From positions 1 through 64,000 of the forward strand of contig WBUR01000024.1 in the NCBI GenBank assembly GCA_008933615.1: a stretch of 64,000 bases of DNA. Direction: 5' to 3'. Source of the stretch: a bacterium (GTDB lineage Bacteria > CLD3 > SB21). The notes under the pieces were generated by a model that was not told the origin of the DNA, ran no database searches, and saw only the letters and a program-made list of their open reading frames with translations. The position numbers and the translations under genes were made by a program. Position 1 is the first letter of the stretch; each line of letters starts with the position of its first letter. Of the stretch, positions 1 to 8,576 are shown in pieces.

Positions 1-2512
1 CTATTACGAACTGGGTCACGTCCACTTCAAACCGATTGAACTTATTGAATGGGCGCGACGCGGACACCGTAACGCCGTAATTGCGGTAACGGATAAAACT
101 GTCGGCAAGGCCGTCCCCGATACCCGGTATGGTCTGGGTTCCGTCCTCATACGCATAGTCCGTCGCAAATGAATAAGCGGTATGAAAAGCCGTAATGCCG
201 TAATCGGTTCTGCGAGACAAATAATAATAGGCGCCGTAAAAGCTGCTGTTTTTCAGATCGAAGAGTAAACTCGTGCCGAATAACAACCGGTGATTTCCCA
301 ATATATCGCTGAATGCCATCTGCGTCGCGCCGACGAAACCGGTAAAGGTATTAAATCCGGCCGTTCCGTAAAACAGATCGGGCGTGAAGCGAACACGGTA
401 ATTACGAATCCGGTACTCTCCTTTATCGTTCTTGTAAACTTTTTCAGGGAGGGATACAATCTCAGGCAGTTCTTCTTCCTCCTCCTCTTCTTTCTTCTTT
501 TCCTTGTCTTTCTTTTTATCATCCATTCCGGAAAAAATAAAATTACGATACGATATGTCTTTGGTCTGTTTTATAGTAGTATCCTGAACTGCCGCCGAAT
601 CCCCTGAGGAATACATCACGTCGATCACCGTGTCTTTAGAGACTTCCTGGGTCAGGCTGCGTTTATCTATGAATCCCAACTCGTCAGACAAAGTCTGAGG
701 CAGGTCTTTGTCTTTGCGAAATTTCTTCATTGATATAGTTATCGGCAGTTCGATCGGTTTAATATCGAACGGGTTTTTTAAAGTGAAGATATCAAACCCG
801 CTTTTGTTAAAACCGGAATAGGCGACCACTTTTCCGTCTTTGCTCAAGGAAGGCTGAAAAATTCCGCTTAGGTTATTGGTAATAGCATAAGTTTTTTTCG
901 TGGTCAGATCGGCAACGTATAAATTGGTCACGCCGTTGCGGTTCGACGTATACAGCATTTTAGAATTATCCGGTCCCCATTCCGGCCACGTATCGTTCAT
1001 CTCGTCCGTCGTGACGCGTTCCATTTCTGATCCGTCGGCATTCATGATATAGATGTCGGTTTGTTTGTAATCATAATTGACCATCTTGAAGTTCTTGTCC
1101 GGCGGACCGAGCTGATCTCTGCGATCGGAAACAAATGCAATTTTCTTGCCGTCGCGGCTGTATACGGCGCGCGTGTCGCTGAAAATATCGTTGGTCAATT
1201 TTTGTTTTTGTTTCTTATCCAGGTCAAAAACATAGATATCGCTTTGCCCGTGATATATGCCGGAAAAGATGATCTTGCGTCCGTCGGGGCTCCACGATCC
1301 GCCGAATACGCCTTCAAGGTCTTTCCATGAGTATTGCTCGATCTCTCCCGTCAAAACGTCGATGATCAGCAGCGCGTCGTTATCGCTTGCCTTGGCGGAG
1401 AAAACCAATTTTTTTGAATCCGGGCTCCAGCTCATGCCCGGGCTTAACCAATGCAGTTCCTCAAGATTAGGCGTTTTTTCGCCGGAGACAATTTTCTTGA
1501 TGACCGTTCCGTCAATGGCCGAGATCAGCACAATGTCGGCATAACCGGACTTATCGGTTAGAAAGGCAATTTTGTCGCCGCTTGGAGCAAGCGCGGGCGT
1601 AATGTTATAAAAATTTCCATCGCGGTCATGAAACGTCAATTGTTTTCCGATTTCCTTCACCGACTGCATGTTCGTGATGTCGGGAAAGTAGATCTTGCGT
1701 TGATACGTGGCCCATTTTTCAGAGAATTCCTCTTCTTTCATTCCGAATGTGGATTCAAATGTGGAATTGGTCGTTCCTGCCACGCGCAGTTTCGTCATAA
1801 ATTCGGCGACCTTTTCTTTGCCGTATTTTTCTTCCATATAACGAAAGATAGTCGGCCCTGCGGTGTATACTGCATAACCCGACATTTGCATCAGGTTGGG
1901 CAAATACGCTTCCATCACGGCGTCTCGAACAAACATATCCGATTGGGTGTTAAATTCTTTGTACCTGGAATCGTATTCCGCAAGGCCCTCCGAGACCCAC
2001 AGGGGAATTTGAACCCGTATGCGCCCGCTGATCAGTCCCTGGATCGAACCTCCGTACATGTAATCGTTCATCACGCCGTGCACGAGTTCGTGATGCAAAA
2101 CGTGGCGAAATTGTTCATACGATCCCTCGTACGGGATGACAATACGATTCTTAAATAACTCCGTGACGCCGCCGATGCCTTCCGACAAATACTCATCCAA
2201 TACGTTAGTCTGCTGGAACTGATTATGCGAATTGTAGATGACGAAAGAGATACGGCTTTGAATTTCATAATTTTTGAAACTCTGTATGATGGAAACGTAA
2301 GAGCTTTCGGCTATGTCGGCTGCGAATTTCGCCAGTTCATCCCCGCCTTCATAAAAATAGAAGTCAAAATGCTGGGACTGTACAAAGCGCCAGTGATAAT
2401 CTTTGTATTGAACCTTATTCTGGCCGAAATATTTTTGTTCCTCCTGGCTATGGAGATACGATACAGCGTGTATCAAGAAAACGAGAAACAATACAATGCG
2501 TGAAAGACGCAT
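1..2512 (-). CDS. Secreted MA-like metallopeptidase / TolB propeller / outer-membrane barrel protein (C-terminus outside window)
   Basis: The C-terminus lies beyond the window; about 837 codons are visible. The start ATG at 2510-2512 follows a strong GGAGGAG site and opens a hydrophobic signal peptide. An HELVH zinc motif (HEXXH, residues 141-145) sits in a gluzincin 'peptidase MA-like' domain, with a conserved helix around the sequence SEGLAEYDSRY downstream. From about residue 300 come TolB/PD40-type beta-propeller repeats (for example PEWGPDNSKMLYTS and PSFSKDGKVVAYSG). A lysine/glutamate-rich low-complexity linker follows near residues 665-685. After that, alternating aromatic segments look like an outer-membrane beta-barrel. 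The order suggests an exported, surface-anchored protein whose peptidase faces the periplasm or exterior. The architecture is read directly; whether the peptidase is active and what it cleaves are not known. Confidence 0.8.
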   Translation of the reverse strand, partial: MRLSRIVLFLVFLIHAVSYLHSQEEQKYFGQNKVQYKDYHWRFVQSQHFDFYFYEGGDELAKFAADIAESSYVSIIQSFKNYEIQSRISFVIYNSHNQFQQTNVLDEYLSEGIGGVTELFKNRIVIPYEGSYEQFRHVLHHELVHGVMNDYMYGGSIQGLISGRIRVQIPLWVSEGLAEYDSRYKEFNTQSDMFVRDAVMEAYLPNLMQMSGYAVYTAGPTIFRYMEEKYGKEKVAEFMTKLRVAGTTNSTFESTFGMKEEEFSEKWATYQRKIYFPDITNMQSVKEIGKQLTFHDRDGNFYNITPALAPSGDKIAFLTDKSGYADIVLISAIDGTVIKKIVSGEKTPNLEELHWLSPGMSWSPDSKKLVFSAKASDNDALLIIDVLTGEIEQYSWKDLEGVFGGSWSPDGRKIIFSGIYHGQSDIYVFDLDKKQKQKLTNDIFSDTRAVYSRDGKKIAFVSDRRDQLGPPDKNFKMVNYDYKQTDIYIMNADGSEMERVTTDEMNDTWPEWGPDNSKMLYTSNRNGVTNLYVADLTTKKTYAITNNLSGIFQPSLSKDGKVVAYSGFNKSGFDIFTLKNPFDIKPIELPITISMKKFRKDKDLPQTLSDELGFIDKRSLTQEVSKDTVIDVMYSSGDSAAVQDTTIKQTKDISYRNFIFSGMDDKKKDKEKKKEEEEEEELPEIVSLPEKVYKNDKGEYRIRNYRVRFTPDLFYGTAGFNTFTGFVGATQMAFSDILGNHRLLFGTSLLFDLKNSSFYGAYYYLSRRTDYGITAFHTAYSFATDYAYEDGTQTIPGIGDGLADSFIRYRNYGVTVSASRPFNKFNRFEVDVTQFVI

Positions 2513-2751
2513 AAGAACTCCTCCTTTACCGCGTAAAAACATATATGAACTCACCATAAATTCCGATAGTCTGCCATGGGTATAACCAACAAATTTGCCG
2601 CTCATTCCTTTTTAAAAGACAATGTATTCAAAAAAGTGATTGATAGGAATAGCCATTTCAACTATATTAGCCCGCGTTCAACGTAGAAAAAAACAAACGT
2701 ATATTCAAGCATAATTCATGATACATTCAACCTTCAAAAGGAGTCATTCAC

Positions 2752-3177
2752 ATGGGTAACGTCACTTTAGGTATTCTGAAACCGGACTGTGTAAAAAAAA
2801 ATATACAAGGAAAAGTCATAACAAAAATTCAGGAGGCAGGTTTCAAAATATTAGCCATGAAACAAATCCGCATGACGAAACAACAGGCCGAAGGTTTTTA
2901 TGCCGTTCATAAAGGGCGCCCGTTCTATGATGAGTTGACAAAATTTATGAGTTCAGGCCCTTGCGTCCCGATGGTTTTGCAGAAAGACGATGCGGTGGCT
3001 GCATTCAGAAAGACGATCGGCGCGACCGATCCTAAAGACGCCGATCCGGGAACCGTTCGCAAAGAATTTGCCGACAGCAAAGGCGAAAACATAATTCACG
3101 GTTCGGATTCGGATGAAAATGCCAAAGTCGAAATTGCCTATTTCTTTACCAATAGTTCACTCATCGCCAATCAGTAG
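2752..3177 (+). CDS. ndk: Nucleoside diphosphate kinase
   Basis: This 141-residue protein transfers the gamma phosphate of ATP to nucleoside diphosphates through a phosphohistidine intermediate. The N-terminus [15 protein letters not shown] is the family's beta-strand and ATP-site lysine. The signature IIHGSDS contains the catalytic His116, and the [12 protein letters not shown] segment is typical. The length is normal for the family. An AAGGAG site lies 9-10 bases before the ATG. The next gene (cinA) follows after about 50 bases on the same strand, so the two may be cotranscribed. Confidence 0.97.
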   Translation: MGNVTLGILKPDCVKKNIQGKVITKIQEAGFKILAMKQIRMTKQQAEGFYAVHKGRPFYDELTKFMSSGPCVPMVLQKDDAVAAFRKTIGATDPKDADPGTVRKEFADSKGENIIHGSDSDENAKVEIAYFFTNSSLIANQ

Positions 3178-3227
3178 GTTTATTACGGGCATGATTTGTG
3201 ATAGTTCCAAATTATCCGGAGAAATGT

Positions 3228-4511
3228 ATGACCGCAGAGATCGTGGTGATCGGCGATGAAATTCTCTCGGGGCTTATCGTCGACACCAACTCGGCTTTCC
3301 TAAGCCGCCGGTTGGCCGGATTTGGAATTACGGTAAACCGGGTAACCAAAGTTGGCGATAACGTTGAATCGATTGCGCAGGCCTTTGATAAGGCGGCAAG
3401 GGACGCAGAGTTGGTGATAAGCTGCGGCGGGCTTGGGCCGACCCACGATGACAAGACCAGGGATGCCGCCGCGAAGTTTCTTGGAACGGAACTCAAGCTT
3501 AATGAATCGGCGTTACAGGAAATCCGATCCATGTATCAAAAAGCCGGGCGGGTTATGAGCGAAACTAACCGCGTGCAGGCCATGATCCCTGAAGGAGCGA
3601 CATATTTGTCCAATAGCCGTGGAACCGCCCCGGGGTTGAACTTCAAAAAAGGACACGCGACATTTTTTTGCCTGCAAGGCGTTCCGAGTGAAATGCAGTG
3701 GATGGCCGATATGCATTTGCTTCCGTTCGCGCAGAAAGTAAAACAGGATACAGTTCTCAAGTTCCGCACTATACGAACGGTGGGAATTCCGGAATCTACT
3801 TTGTATGAAAAAACGAAGGAAATTGTTCAGCAGTATCATGATAAGTTGGACATTGCTTACTTGCCGCACATGGCCCGCGGCGTCGATATACGTTTGACCT
3901 GTTCGAAACAATCCGCGGAAAAAGCGGCTGAACTGATCGCCGCTGCTGAAGGGCGATTCGTATCATGTATTGATCAATTCTTTAACAATGCGGTGTATGG
4001 TTATGACGATGAAACGCTGGAACAAAGCCTCGCCCATTTGTTTTTTGATACGCGTCAGACCATTGCTACCGCCGAGTCCTGCACGGGCGGGCTTGTCGCG
4101 CACCGGCTGACCAACGTATCAGGGAGTTCGTCTTATTTTTTGCAGGGTGTGACGACCTACAGTAACGATTCCAAAATGAAGTTGCTGAACGTGCCGGAGA
4201 AAGTATTGACAGTCCACGGCGCCGTCAGCGAAGAAGTTGCCAAATCCATGGCGGAAAATATTCGAAAAATTGCCGGCACGAACTTAGGGCTTTCTACCAC
4301 AGGTATTGCCGGACCTACTGGGGCAACGGAGCATAAACCCGTCGGACTGGCCTACATCGGTTTTTCGACCGATGAAAAAACGATGGCAATAAAACTGACT
4401 CCCTTGCCGTACTCGGTTGAGCGGCTTGTTTTTAAGGAACGGTTATCGCAAATGGCGTTGGATGTGGTTCGCAAACATCTGATAAATCTGAAAGGGTTAG
4501 TGAAAAAATAA
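3228..4511 (+). CDS. cinA: CinA family protein (NMN deamidase / competence-damage inducible)
   Basis: This 427-residue protein has an N-terminal MoaB/MogA-like domain (MTAEIVVIGDEILSG, then SCGGLGPTHDDKTRDA) and a C-terminal PncC-type amidohydrolase domain (TAESCTGGLVAHRLTNVSGSS; TGIAGPTGATEHKPVG). In characterised relatives the C-terminal domain deamidates nicotinamide mononucleotide and the N-terminal domain is a pyrophosphatase. I chose the ATG at 3228, which gives the conserved N-terminus and has GGAG just upstream. A GTG 30 bases earlier is in frame but adds residues the family lacks. A palindromic repeat lies downstream at 4604-4687. Confidence 0.93.
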   Translation: MTAEIVVIGDEILSGLIVDTNSAFLSRRLAGFGITVNRVTKVGDNVESIAQAFDKAARDAELVISCGGLGPTHDDKTRDAAAKFLGTELKLNESALQEIRSMYQKAGRVMSETNRVQAMIPEGATYLSNSRGTAPGLNFKKGHATFFCLQGVPSEMQWMADMHLLPFAQKVKQDTVLKFRTIRTVGIPESTLYEKTKEIVQQYHDKLDIAYLPHMARGVDIRLTCSKQSAEKAAELIAAAEGRFVSCIDQFFNNAVYGYDDETLEQSLAHLFFDTRQTIATAESCTGGLVAHRLTNVSGSSSYFLQGVTTYSNDSKMKLLNVPEKVLTVHGAVSEEVAKSMAENIRKIAGTNLGLSTTGIAGPTGATEHKPVGLAYIGFSTDEKTMAIKLTPLPYSVERLVFKERLSQMALDVVRKHLINLKGLVKK

Positions 4512-4603
4512 ATTTTTTTATCGGTTGGCTCACAATCAGCCCGTCGAAGCATGAACGCGAGTAAATCCGATAAGCAATTAAGTAAATGAACTTGTTCTTA
4601 TTT

Positions 4604-4687
4604 CCCACGAAACACACGGAAAAACACGAAAAAAACCTGAGCCTTGTATAGGTTTGATTTTCGTGTTCGTTTCGTGTATTCCGTGGG
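4604..4687. repeat. Long imperfect palindrome, CACGAAACACACGG family
   Basis: The left arm starts CCCACGAAACACACGG and the right arm ends TTCGTGTATTCCGTGGG. The arms pair over about 30 bases with small interruptions, and an inner AAACCT/AGGTTT stem closes the loop. The element fills the gap between cinA and the EutN-like gene. There is no T-run of terminator type, although the hairpin could still affect transcript ends. No gene lies inside it. Confidence 0.75.
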
Positions 4688-4719
4688 CATAGATTCTTTT
4701 AATATGAAATGAACACTTT

Positions 4720-4995
4720 ATGATGATCTGCAAAGTGACGGGATCGATCGTCTCAACGCATAAGAATGAAAACTTGAACGGGCATAAGATCATGATCGTT
4801 CAGCCGGTTGATCTTAATCAAAAACCCACGGGCTCCGATCTGCTGGCCATTGATGAAGTCAGCGCCGGCGTGGGCGATCTCGTTTTGGTTATGAAAGAAG
4901 GCGTCGGCGCACGCATTATTCTTAAAAATAAAAAAATTCCCGTTCAGGCAGTTATCGTCGGCGTCATCGATGACTTTCACATTGCAACACCCTAA
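4720..4995 (+). CDS. EutN/CcmL family protein (microcompartment vertex-like)
   Basis: This 91-residue protein matches the EutN/CcmL/CsoS4 fold: an N-terminal VTGSIVSTHKNENLNGHKIMIVQP strand pair, then DEVSAGVGDLVLV and a C-terminal AVIVGVIDDF. Family members form pentamers that cap bacterial microcompartment shells. No shell hexamer (BMC domain) or encapsulated enzyme gene is visible in this window, so a shell role is not supported by context. Two consecutive ATGs (4720 and 4723) could start it, and the ribosome site is weak. The stop is 37 bases before murA, suggesting cotranscription. Confidence 0.85.
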   Translation: MMICKVTGSIVSTHKNENLNGHKIMIVQPVDLNQKPTGSDLLAIDEVSAGVGDLVLVMKEGVGARIILKNKKIPVQAVIVGVIDDFHIATP

Positions 4996-5032
4996 CATCA
5001 GAGAGCTGTAAGTTCTCATCACCGAGGTTCAC

Positions 5033-6316
5033 ATGGAAAAATTTATTGTTGAAGGCGGCCACCCTTTAAAAGGGACATTTAATCCGGCGGGTAACAAAAA
5101 CGAAGCGCTGCCCGTCATTGCGGCCTGTATGCTCACGGACGAACCGGTTATGCTCAGGAACATGCCGGACGTTATTGACGCGCGGAAAATGCTTGAGATT
5201 GCCGCCGCGATCGGAGCGGACGTTACTCAAATGGACGCGAAAACGTGGAAGGTTCAGGCCAAAAATATAAAGACGTTCGAGCCGGATCATAACCTGGCGT
5301 CGGAGATCCGCGGATCTTTTCTTTTTGCAGGCTCTATGATCGGACGGCATGGCAAAGTTAGTTTGCCGTCGCCGGGAGGCGATAAAATAGGGCGGCGGCG
5401 TTTAGATACGCATATTCTTGCGCTGGAAAAACTCGGCGCAAAGACGGAACTGGGTCACAAATTTTATAAAATGGAAGCCGCGAAACTGATCGGGCAGGAT
5501 ATATTTCTCGATGAAGCCAGCGTGATGGCAACAGAAAACGCTATTATGGCGGCCGTGCTTGCCGAAGGAACGACCATTCTCAATAACGCCGCATCAGAAC
5601 CGCATGTACAGGGGCTTTGCAGAATGCTGGTCAGCATGGGCGCCCGTATATCCGGCATCGGAAGCAACCTCCTCACGATCGAAGGCGTCAAAAAATTACG
5701 TGGATGTGAGCATACTATTTCCAATGATCATATCGAGATCGGCAGTATCATCGGGCTGGCCGCGGCGACAAAAAGTGAAATTCTGATCAAAGACACGAAT
5801 CCAAAAGATATGCGGATGATACTGCTCGTTTTTGAGCGGCTTGGTATCGAAGTTGAGATCAGGGGACGGGATTTATTCGTTCCGAAAGAGCAGTCGCTGG
5901 AAATTCATTCCGATATGGACGGCGCCATTCCGAAAATTGACGATGCGCCATGGCCGGGTTTTCCCGCCGATCTGACGAGCATCATCGTGATTGCGGCAAC
6001 GCAGTGCAAAGGGATGGTGCTGATCTTTGAAAAAATGTTTGAAAGCAGGCTGTTTTTTACGGATAAACTGATCACAATGGGCGCGCGGATCATTTTGTGC
6101 GACCCGCACCGCGCGGTGATCCAGGGTCCGACCCCGCTGCACGGCGAGTTGATCACCAGCCCGGATATTCGTGCGGGTATGGCGCTCCTGATCGCGGCTT
6201 TGTGCGCGCAGGGGACGTCGACCATGCAGAACGTCAAACAACTGGACCGCGGGTACGAACATATCGACGAACGTCTCAGGGCTCTTGGCGCGCAGATTCG
6301 GCGCGTGAATGAATGA
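5033..6316 (+). CDS. murA: UDP-N-acetylglucosamine 1-carboxyvinyltransferase (MurA) with Asp at the catalytic Cys position
   Basis: This enzyme transfers enolpyruvate from PEP to UDP-GlcNAc, the first committed step of peptidoglycan synthesis in the cytoplasm. The length (427 residues) is normal. The active-site Lys22-Asn23 (AGNKNEALP), the Arg in IGRRRLD, the Asp in [12 protein letters not shown] and the Arg in [10 protein letters not shown] are all present. The catalytic loop reads PGGDKIG rather than PGGCAIG, so residue 117 is Asp where most bacteria have Cys. Cys-to-Asp MurAs are known in Mycobacterium, Chlamydia and Borrelia and are insensitive to fosfomycin. Enzyme activity and resistance here are inferred from that precedent. 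Confidence 0.95.
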   Translation: MEKFIVEGGHPLKGTFNPAGNKNEALPVIAACMLTDEPVMLRNMPDVIDARKMLEIAAAIGADVTQMDAKTWKVQAKNIKTFEPDHNLASEIRGSFLFAGSMIGRHGKVSLPSPGGDKIGRRRLDTHILALEKLGAKTELGHKFYKMEAAKLIGQDIFLDEASVMATENAIMAAVLAEGTTILNNAASEPHVQGLCRMLVSMGARISGIGSNLLTIEGVKKLRGCEHTISNDHIEIGSIIGLAAATKSEILIKDTNPKDMRMILLVFERLGIEVEIRGRDLFVPKEQSLEIHSDMDGAIPKIDDAPWPGFPADLTSIIVIAATQCKGMVLIFEKMFESRLFFTDKLITMGARIILCDPHRAVIQGPTPLHGELITSPDIRAGMALLIAALCAQGTSTMQNVKQLDRGYEHIDERLRALGAQIRRVNE

Positions 6317-6476
6317 ATTTTCGAAAAGGAACACGGATAACGCGGATTTAGCTGATTTGCTCGGATTTAAAAGGGAACTAATTCATCAAGATATTTCAGA
6401 TAAAATCATTAAGGCTTTCTATAAGGTATATAACGAACTTGGTTTTGGTTTCTTATTTACCAATGACAAAAAGTGA
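6309..6476 (+). pseudogene. Truncated GxxExxY-family gene remnant
   Basis: A 55-codon frame overlaps the murA stop. It reads through NTDNADLADLLGFKRELI and then HQDISDKIIKAFYKVYNELG, which is the N-terminal part of GxxExxY proteins (a PDDEXK-like family of about 125-130 residues). After GFGFL, where the family continues with EKVYENAL, this frame gives FTNDKK and stops, so about two thirds of the domain is missing. It lies between the arms of a palindromic element (6328-6519). The coding start itself overlaps the left arm. I treat it as a decayed gene. Confidence 0.75.
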
Positions 6477-6519
6477 ATCAATTCTGTCTAGATCCGTCCG
6501 ATCCGCGTCATCTGTGTCC
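6328..6519. repeat. Palindromic element carrying the GxxExxY remnant
   Basis: The left arm begins GGAACACGGATAACGCGG at 6328. The right arm (6491-6519) ends CCGCGTCATCTGTGTCC; its reverse complement closely matches the left arm. The first 22 bases of the left arm are identical to those of a second, gene-less copy at 36701. The interior holds the truncated GxxExxY frame. Confidence 0.75.
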
Positions 6520-6558
6520 TATTAATCAGCAGTTACAAATCTTAATCCTCGTACATTG

Positions 6559-7395
6559 ATGAATCCCACACATCATCACCCTGACTTCATCGTGGCGCGA
6601 AGGCCGATGATCGATATGATCGATGCCGGCGTTGTTTTTTATCGCGCATCGTATCAAACGGTTACTCAGATCGTTTTGACGTTCTACCTGCCGTTGTTTC
6701 TTATCAAATATTTATTTTTCCGATTTGACCTGATCCCGATTGAACGGGTGTTTAATTCGTTCGGCTTTTTTCAAACGGGTTCCTATACTTTGGAAAACGT
6801 GGCGCTCATGGTGCTGGACGGAAGCGTAAATTCGGTCACGGGCGGAGCCACCTGCTTTTTTCTATTTGAAAAAGCGAAAGGCCATGAGATGGGTGCGTCT
6901 TTGCTGATAAAAAAAATGGCTGGAAAAACAGGGCCGCTTTTATGGATAACGGCCATCACAACAATGATCACGCTAATCGGACTTGGATTCTGTTTTATTC
7001 CCGGCTTGTGGATTGGGATCATTTTTTTATTTTCGACGCAACTGGTGGTTATTGAAAACGTATCGTCTTTCGATGCAATTTGGAAACGCTCCCGTTATCT
7101 CGTGTTGAGCGAATGGTGGAGAGTACTGGTTTATTTTGCTCTGACCACGCTGCTGCTGTTTGTTCTCGGCTTGTCGCTCACGTTTTTGATTTCAGGCGTG
7201 TATCAGATTTTACTAGAACAGTTGAGTTGGCTCACGGGTTTGATTCCGGATCTGAAGATGATTGAAATAGCCGGAGGAGCCGTTGCATCGCTTCTCTTGA
7301 TTCCAATGCAGGTGATATTTATTACCATTTTATATTTTGACGTGCGTTCGCGAAAAGAAGGATTTGATCTGGAAATGATGCTGCAATCGATATGA
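6559..7395 (+). CDS. Multi-pass membrane protein (GPDPase membrane-domain-like)
   Basis: The protein is 278 residues with about five or six hydrophobic segments (near residues 35-55, 85-100, 130-165, 185-215 and 235-260) and an amphipathic C-terminus (FITILYFDVRSRKEGFDLEMML) typical of glycerophosphodiester phosphodiesterase membrane-domain/DUF975-like proteins. No catalytic motif is visible. Its stop overlaps the start of the DUF4129 gene by four bases (ATGA), and the downstream genes are DUF4129, DUF4350 and MoxR, so it belongs to that set. An in-frame TTG directly precedes the chosen ATG. Confidence 0.7.
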   Translation: MNPTHHHPDFIVARRPMIDMIDAGVVFYRASYQTVTQIVLTFYLPLFLIKYLFFRFDLIPIERVFNSFGFFQTGSYTLENVALMVLDGSVNSVTGGATCFFLFEKAKGHEMGASLLIKKMAGKTGPLLWITAITTMITLIGLGFCFIPGLWIGIIFLFSTQLVVIENVSSFDAIWKRSRYLVLSEWWRVLVYFALTTLLLFVLGLSLTFLISGVYQILLEQLSWLTGLIPDLKMIEIAGGAVASLLLIPMQVIFITILYFDVRSRKEGFDLEMMLQSI

Positions 7396-8576
7396 ATTCG
7401 CTTTTTAAAAAAATAAGCGAGACTTTCGTTGTCTTTATCGTTGGAGTGAACTCCCTCGTATTCGCCGCAGAGCCGGATGCCGTCACGCCTTCGCTTTTCG
7501 ATTCAAGCCTCATCAAAAACACGGCGATCACACCGGCCGATTACGAAGGGTTGCTCAGGTTTGTACTGGAACAAACAGCCGAACTCCGGCTGAATAATGA
7601 CGGCGAAGTCCGAGCGGGAATACAATCGAATTTTCAATCGCTTCGGCGGCAGATACCCGATTCATACGCATTCACCGTGTGGATCTCTTATGGCGATCCG
7701 GACAGCGTACGGGCTTTTGATACGACGGCGGTAACAAACAATAGTTGGCTCTTGAACGATCTGGATAAATTGAGCGGCGCACATTTGCAGGACAAGGGCG
7801 CTGAACAAATTCAGCATAACTTGGAATTAGCGTTGCGCTCGATTTCAACATTAAAAAGCTATATTCTGATTCGCGATACCGCAGACTATAAGAAACAATT
7901 GATGTCCATTCTCGAAAGGCCGGAATACAGGGAGAAAAAAAATAAAAATCTTTTGCTGGACGGGTTTAACTGGCTGATGGACCAACTCGCTTCCATCTTT
8001 AGCGGACTTTTTAAAAACAGCAGTTCACGTGAAACGCCGCAGGTCCCGGAGCCGCGCGATTATACCATGATCGGTCAAATGCTGGTTTATGCGGGTTACG
8101 TTATCGGCGCGATGACCTTATTGTGGCTGGCTGTGCATGTAATCCGGCATTTTCGGCAACGCAAAGAGAATTCTGCCGCTAAGAAAAAAAATTTCGAAAA
8201 CCTGATCGAAGCGGGGGAATCGATGGAGCCGGACGACCATCTCCGGCATGCGCATCGCTGCGCGTTTACAGGCGAATACCGGAAAGCGATTCGTCACCTG
8301 TTCTTATCGATAATCCTGCATCTCGATGCACAAGATCATTTTCGTTATCAAAAATTTCAAACCAACGGCGAGTATCTGACGGCCTTATTGAATGAGAGTC
8401 AGTTGTTCTGCAGGATCGAACTGCACGGACATCTGAAAAAGATCAGCGATATGTTTGAAAAAACATGGTACGGCATTGAGAACGCAACGGAAGAAGATTT
8501 CACCGCCTGCAATTCCTACTACCATCTTTGTTTACATGCGCTGCAGCAAAAACAAACCGTGACCAGTGGAGTATGA
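7392..8576 (+). CDS. DUF4129 domain membrane protein
   Basis: The 394-residue protein has a signal-like N-terminus (FVVFIVGVNSLVFA), a long extracytoplasmic region and one membrane helix near residues 225-255 (MLVYAGYVIGAMTLLWLAVHVI). A cytoplasmic C-terminal DUF4129 domain follows (HAHRCAFTGEYRKAIRHLFLSII through FEKTWYG). DUF4129 proteins are commonly encoded beside MoxR ATPases, transglutaminase-like and DUF58 proteins; their function is unclear. The start overlaps the previous stop and its stop overlaps the next start, indicating tight translational coupling. Confidence 0.8.
   Translation: MNSLFKKISETFVVFIVGVNSLVFAAEPDAVTPSLFDSSLIKNTAITPADYEGLLRFVLEQTAELRLNNDGEVRAGIQSNFQSLRRQIPDSYAFTVWISYGDPDSVRAFDTTAVTNNSWLLNDLDKLSGAHLQDKGAEQIQHNLELALRSISTLKSYILIRDTADYKKQLMSILERPEYREKKNKNLLLDGFNWLMDQLASIFSGLFKNSSSRETPQVPEPRDYTMIGQMLVYAGYVIGAMTLLWLAVHVIRHFRQRKENSAAKKKNFENLIEAGESMEPDDHLRHAHRCAFTGEYRKAIRHLFLSIILHLDAQDHFRYQKFQTNGEYLTALLNESQLFCRIELHGHLKKISDMFEKTWYGIENATEEDFTACNSYYHLCLHALQQKQTVTSGV

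Noticed and set aside
5873-6334. 153-residue minus-strand frame inside murA
   Set aside because: Antisense shadow of a well-conserved gene; no ribosome site or recognisable sequence.
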